Shown: one piece after another, positions 61,101 through 64,000 of the stretch
Position numbering within the stretch: position 1 is the stretch's first letter
Layout of the letters: each line of letters begins with the position of its first letter
Origin: Steromphala cineraria
Lineage: Eukaryota > Mollusca > Gastropoda > Trochida > Trochidae
Reading direction: 5' to 3'
Length of the DNA stretch: 64,000 bases
Assembly (NCBI GenBank): GCA_916613615.1
Contig: OU744723.1
Location: forward strand, 60,582,239 to 60,646,238
Notes under the pieces: model-generated
Told to the model about the DNA's origin: nothing
What the model saw: the letters and a program-made list of their open reading frames with translations, nothing else
The model's database searches: none
Translations under genes and position numbers: made by a program

Positions 61101-64000
61101 AAAAGACAGATATCACATGTTCTGTCACTCATTTCTAACACTCTAGATGTAAAATATGCTGGTTGGATACAATGTCCATGTCTAGAATCTCTTAAAACGG
61201 AAAAACTTTCCTCCTAATACTGCAATGCCAAGGATTGAGTATTTCATGAGGGCGTGTCTCAGACGTCTTTAATTTTCGTTTGATTCCTAGCAAAAGACAG
61301 AAATCACATGTTCAGTTACTCATTTCTGACACTTTAAGTGTAAAATGTTTTAGTTAGTTACAACATATATGTCTCGAAACTCTTAAATCTGAAAAAAACT
61401 TTCCTCCTAATACTGCAATGCCAAGGTTTGACTTTTTTAAGTGGGCCTGTCCCAGACGTCTTTAATGTTAATATGATTCTTAGCAAAAGACAGATATCAC
61501 ATGTTCAGTCACTCATTTCTTACAGTTTAGATGAAAAATATGCTGGATGGATACAATGCCTATGTCTAGAAACTCTTGAACCTGAAAAAACATCCTCCTA
61601 ATACTGCAATACCAAGGATTGAGTATTTCATGAGGGCATGTTTCAGACGTCTTTAATTTTGAGTTGATTCTTAGCAAAAGACAGAAATCACATGTTCAGT
61701 TACTCATTTCTGACACTTTAAGTGTAAAATATGTTGGTTGGATACAATACCTATGTCTCGAAACTCTTAAATCTGAAAAACTTTCCTCCTCATACTGCAA
61801 TGCCAAGGATTGACTATTTTAAGTGGGTGTGTTTCAGATGTCTTTAACTTTCGTTTAAGTCTAAGCAAAAGACAGATATCACATGTTCTGTCACTCATTT
61901 CTAACACTTTAGATGTAAAATATGCTGGTTGGATACAATATCCATGTCTCGAAACTCTTAAAACGGAAAAACTTTCCTCCTAATACAGCAATGCCAAGGA
62001 TTGACTATTTTAAGTGGGCGTGTCTCAGATGTCTTTACTTTTCGTTTGATTCCTAGCAAACTACAGATATCACATGATCAGTCACTCAATTCTAATACTT
62101 TAGATGTAAAATATGCTGGTTGGAAACAATATCCATGTCTCGAAACTCATAAAACGGAAAAACTTTCCTCCTAATACTGCAATGCCAAGGATTGACTTTG
62201 TTAAGTGGGTGTGTCTCAGACGTCTTTAATTTTCGTTTGATTCTTAGCAAAAGATAGATATCACATGTTCAGTCACTCATTTCTAACACTTTAGATGTAA
62301 AATATGCTGGTTGGATACAATATCCATGTCTCGAAACTCTTCAAACGGAAAAACTTTCCTCCTAATACTGCAATGCCAAGGATTGACTTTGTTAAGTGGG
62401 CGTGTCTCAGACGTCATTAATTTTGAGTTGATTCTTAGCAAAAGACAGATATCACATGTTCTGTCACTCATTTCTAACACTTTAGATGTAAAATATGCTG
62501 GTTGGATACAACATCCATGTCTCGAAACTTTTAAAACGGAAAAACTTTCCTCCTAATACTGCAATGCCAAGGATTGACTATTTTAAGTGGGCGTGTCTCA
62601 GACGTCATTACTTTTGAGTTGATTCTTAGCAAAAGATAGATATCACGTGTTCAGTTACTCATTTCTAACACTTTAGATGTAAAATATGCTGGTTGGATAC
62701 AACATCCATGTCTCGAAACTCTTAAAACGGAAAAAGTTTCCTCCTAATACTGCAATGCCAAGGATTGACTATTTTAAGTGGGCGTGTCTCAGACGTCATT
62801 AATTTTGAGTTGATTCTTAGCAAAAGACAGATATCACATGTTCTGTCACTCATTTTTAACACTTTAGATGTAAAATATGCTGGTTGGATACAACATCCAT
62901 GTCTCGAAACTCTTAAAACGGAAAAAGTTTCCTCCTAATACTGCAATGCCAAGGATTGACTATTTTAAGTGGGTGTGTCTCAGACGTCATTAATTTTGAG
63001 TTGATTCTTAGCAAAAGACAGATATCACATGTTCTGTCACTCATTTTTAACACTTTAGATGTAAAATATGCTGGTTGGATACAACATCCATGTCTCGAAA
63101 CTCTTAAAACGGAAAAAGTTTCCTCCTAATACTGCAATGCCAAGGATTGACTATTTTAAGTGGGCGTGTCTCAGACGTCATTAATTTTCGTTTGATTCTT
63201 AGCAAAAGACAGATATCACATGTTCTGTCACTCATTTCTAACACTTTAGATGTAAAATATGCTGGTTGGATACAACATCCATGTCTCGAAACTTTTAAAA
63301 CGGAAAAACTTTCCTCCTAATACTGCAATGCCAAGGATTGACTTTGTTAAGTGGGCGTGTCTCAGACGTCATTAATTTTGAGTTGATTCTTAGCAAAAGA
63401 CAGATATCACATGTTCTGTCACTCATTTCTAACACTTTAGATGTAAAATATGCTGGTTGGATACAACATCCATGTCTCGAAACTCTTAAAACGGAAAAAG
63501 TTTCCTCCTAATACTGCAATGCCAAGGATTGACTATTTTAAGTGGGCGTGTCTCAGACGTCTTTAATTTTCGTTTGATTCTTAGCAAAAGACAGATATCA
63601 CATGTTCTGTCACTCATTTCTAACACTTTAGATGTAAAATGTGCTGGTTGGTTACAATATCCATGTCTAGAAACTCTTAAAACGGAAAAACTTTCCTCCT
63701 CAAACTGCAATGCCAAGGATTGACTTTGTTAAGTGGGCGTGTCTCAGACGTCATTAATTTTGAGTTGATTCTTAGCGAAAGACAGATATCACATGTTCTG
63801 TCACTCATTTCTAACACTTTAGATGTAAAATATGCTGGTTGGATACAACATCCATGTCTCGAAACTTTTAAAATGGAAAAACGTTCCTCCTAATACTGCA
63901 ATGCCAAGGATTGACTATTTTAAGTGGGCGTGTCTCAGACATCTTTAATTTTCGTTTGATTCTTAGCAAAAGATAGATATCACATGTTCAGTTACTCATT

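Larger units (their letters stand above)
33691..64000 (+). repeat. Satellite DNA, ~191-bp monomers, ~159 copies, continuing past the window
   Basis: The monomer runs GCAATGCCAAGGATTGACTA, TTTTAAGTGGGCGTGTCTCA, GACGTCTTTAATTTTCGTTT, GATTCTTAGCAAAAGACAGA, TATCACATGTTCAGTCACTC, ATTTCTAACACTTTAGATGT, AAAATATGCTGGTTGGATAC, AATATCCATGTCTMGAAACT, CTTAAAACGGAAAAACTTTC, CTCCTAATACT. Unit length is 190-192, near a nucleosome repeat. Since 191 is not a multiple of three, frames shift between units, and the many 60-81-codon frames on both strands are by-products. Left-edge monomers (33.7-35 kb) are the most diverged, 36-58 kb is highly homogenised, and 59-64 kb carries its own variants (ACATCCATGTCTC, AAAAAGTTTCC, GACGTCATTAATT). 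No other sequence interrupts it. Confidence 0.95.

Noticed and set aside
36852..62556. Dozens of recurring 60-81-codon frames on both strands of the 191-bp satellite
   Set aside because: They repeat because the monomer repeats. Unit length is not a multiple of three, and starts are often non-ATG. The frames overlap on opposite strands and have no known family.
33691..64000. Long repeat array considered as CRISPR-like
   Set aside because: The monomers are contiguous with no unique spacers, and the context is animal DNA. This is satellite DNA.

Overview
This window is animal nuclear DNA, most likely from a marine bivalve mollusc. It is AT-rich and almost gene-free. It carries typical mollusc repeats: elements with an AGCTCATCTGGCC head, a GGCATGGCATGG block and a (CCGT)n microsatellite followed by ~145-bp tandem monomers; SINEs ending in (ATT)n; and TTAA-flanked MITEs. 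No bacterial or organellar gene organisation is present. The species assignment is inference from repeat style.

Layout: 0-4.6 kb holds MITEs and two pearl-like or Helentron-like elements with tandem cores. 4.6-8.1 kb is mostly plain AT-rich DNA with a 32-nt poly-C run. 8.16-9.53 kb holds the one convincing intact gene, an intronless SET-domain lysine methyltransferase (KMT5A/SET8-like) on the minus strand. It has a TATA box exactly 30 nt upstream of a perfect initiator, a 46-nt 5' UTR, and a consensus replication-dependent histone stem-loop 39 nt after the stop, followed by a purine-rich histone-downstream-like element. That element is itself the edge unit of a 38-bp tandem array. 9.5-18.2 kb is AT-rich with scattered repeats. 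18.27-21.2 kb holds a dead, intron-containing piggyBac-type transposase on the minus strand. A complete 448-bp miniature LTR retrotransposon (TRIM), whose LTRs carry tRNA-like pol III A and B boxes, is inserted among its exons. Just beyond is a candidate host first exon with an ETS-type promoter motif (21.37-21.47 kb). 21.5-29.1 kb has one MITE, one SINE and otherwise nothing recognisable.

From 29.24 kb to the end the window is tandem DNA. About 30 copies of a ~145-bp monomer (29.33-33.69 kb), homologous to the array at 2.3-4.3 kb, abut without spacer a >30-kb satellite of ~191-bp monomers (33.69-64.0 kb, open at the right end). The satellite has several tiers of organisation: 191-bp monomers, a 1,720-bp nonamer higher-order repeat in five exact registers, recurrent 572-bp trimers, and a >4.5-kb segmental duplication at an offset of 10,325 bp.

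The two observations most worth following are the SET methyltransferase gene with full histone-gene transcription and 3'-end signals, and the TRIM with pol III promoter boxes inside its LTRs.
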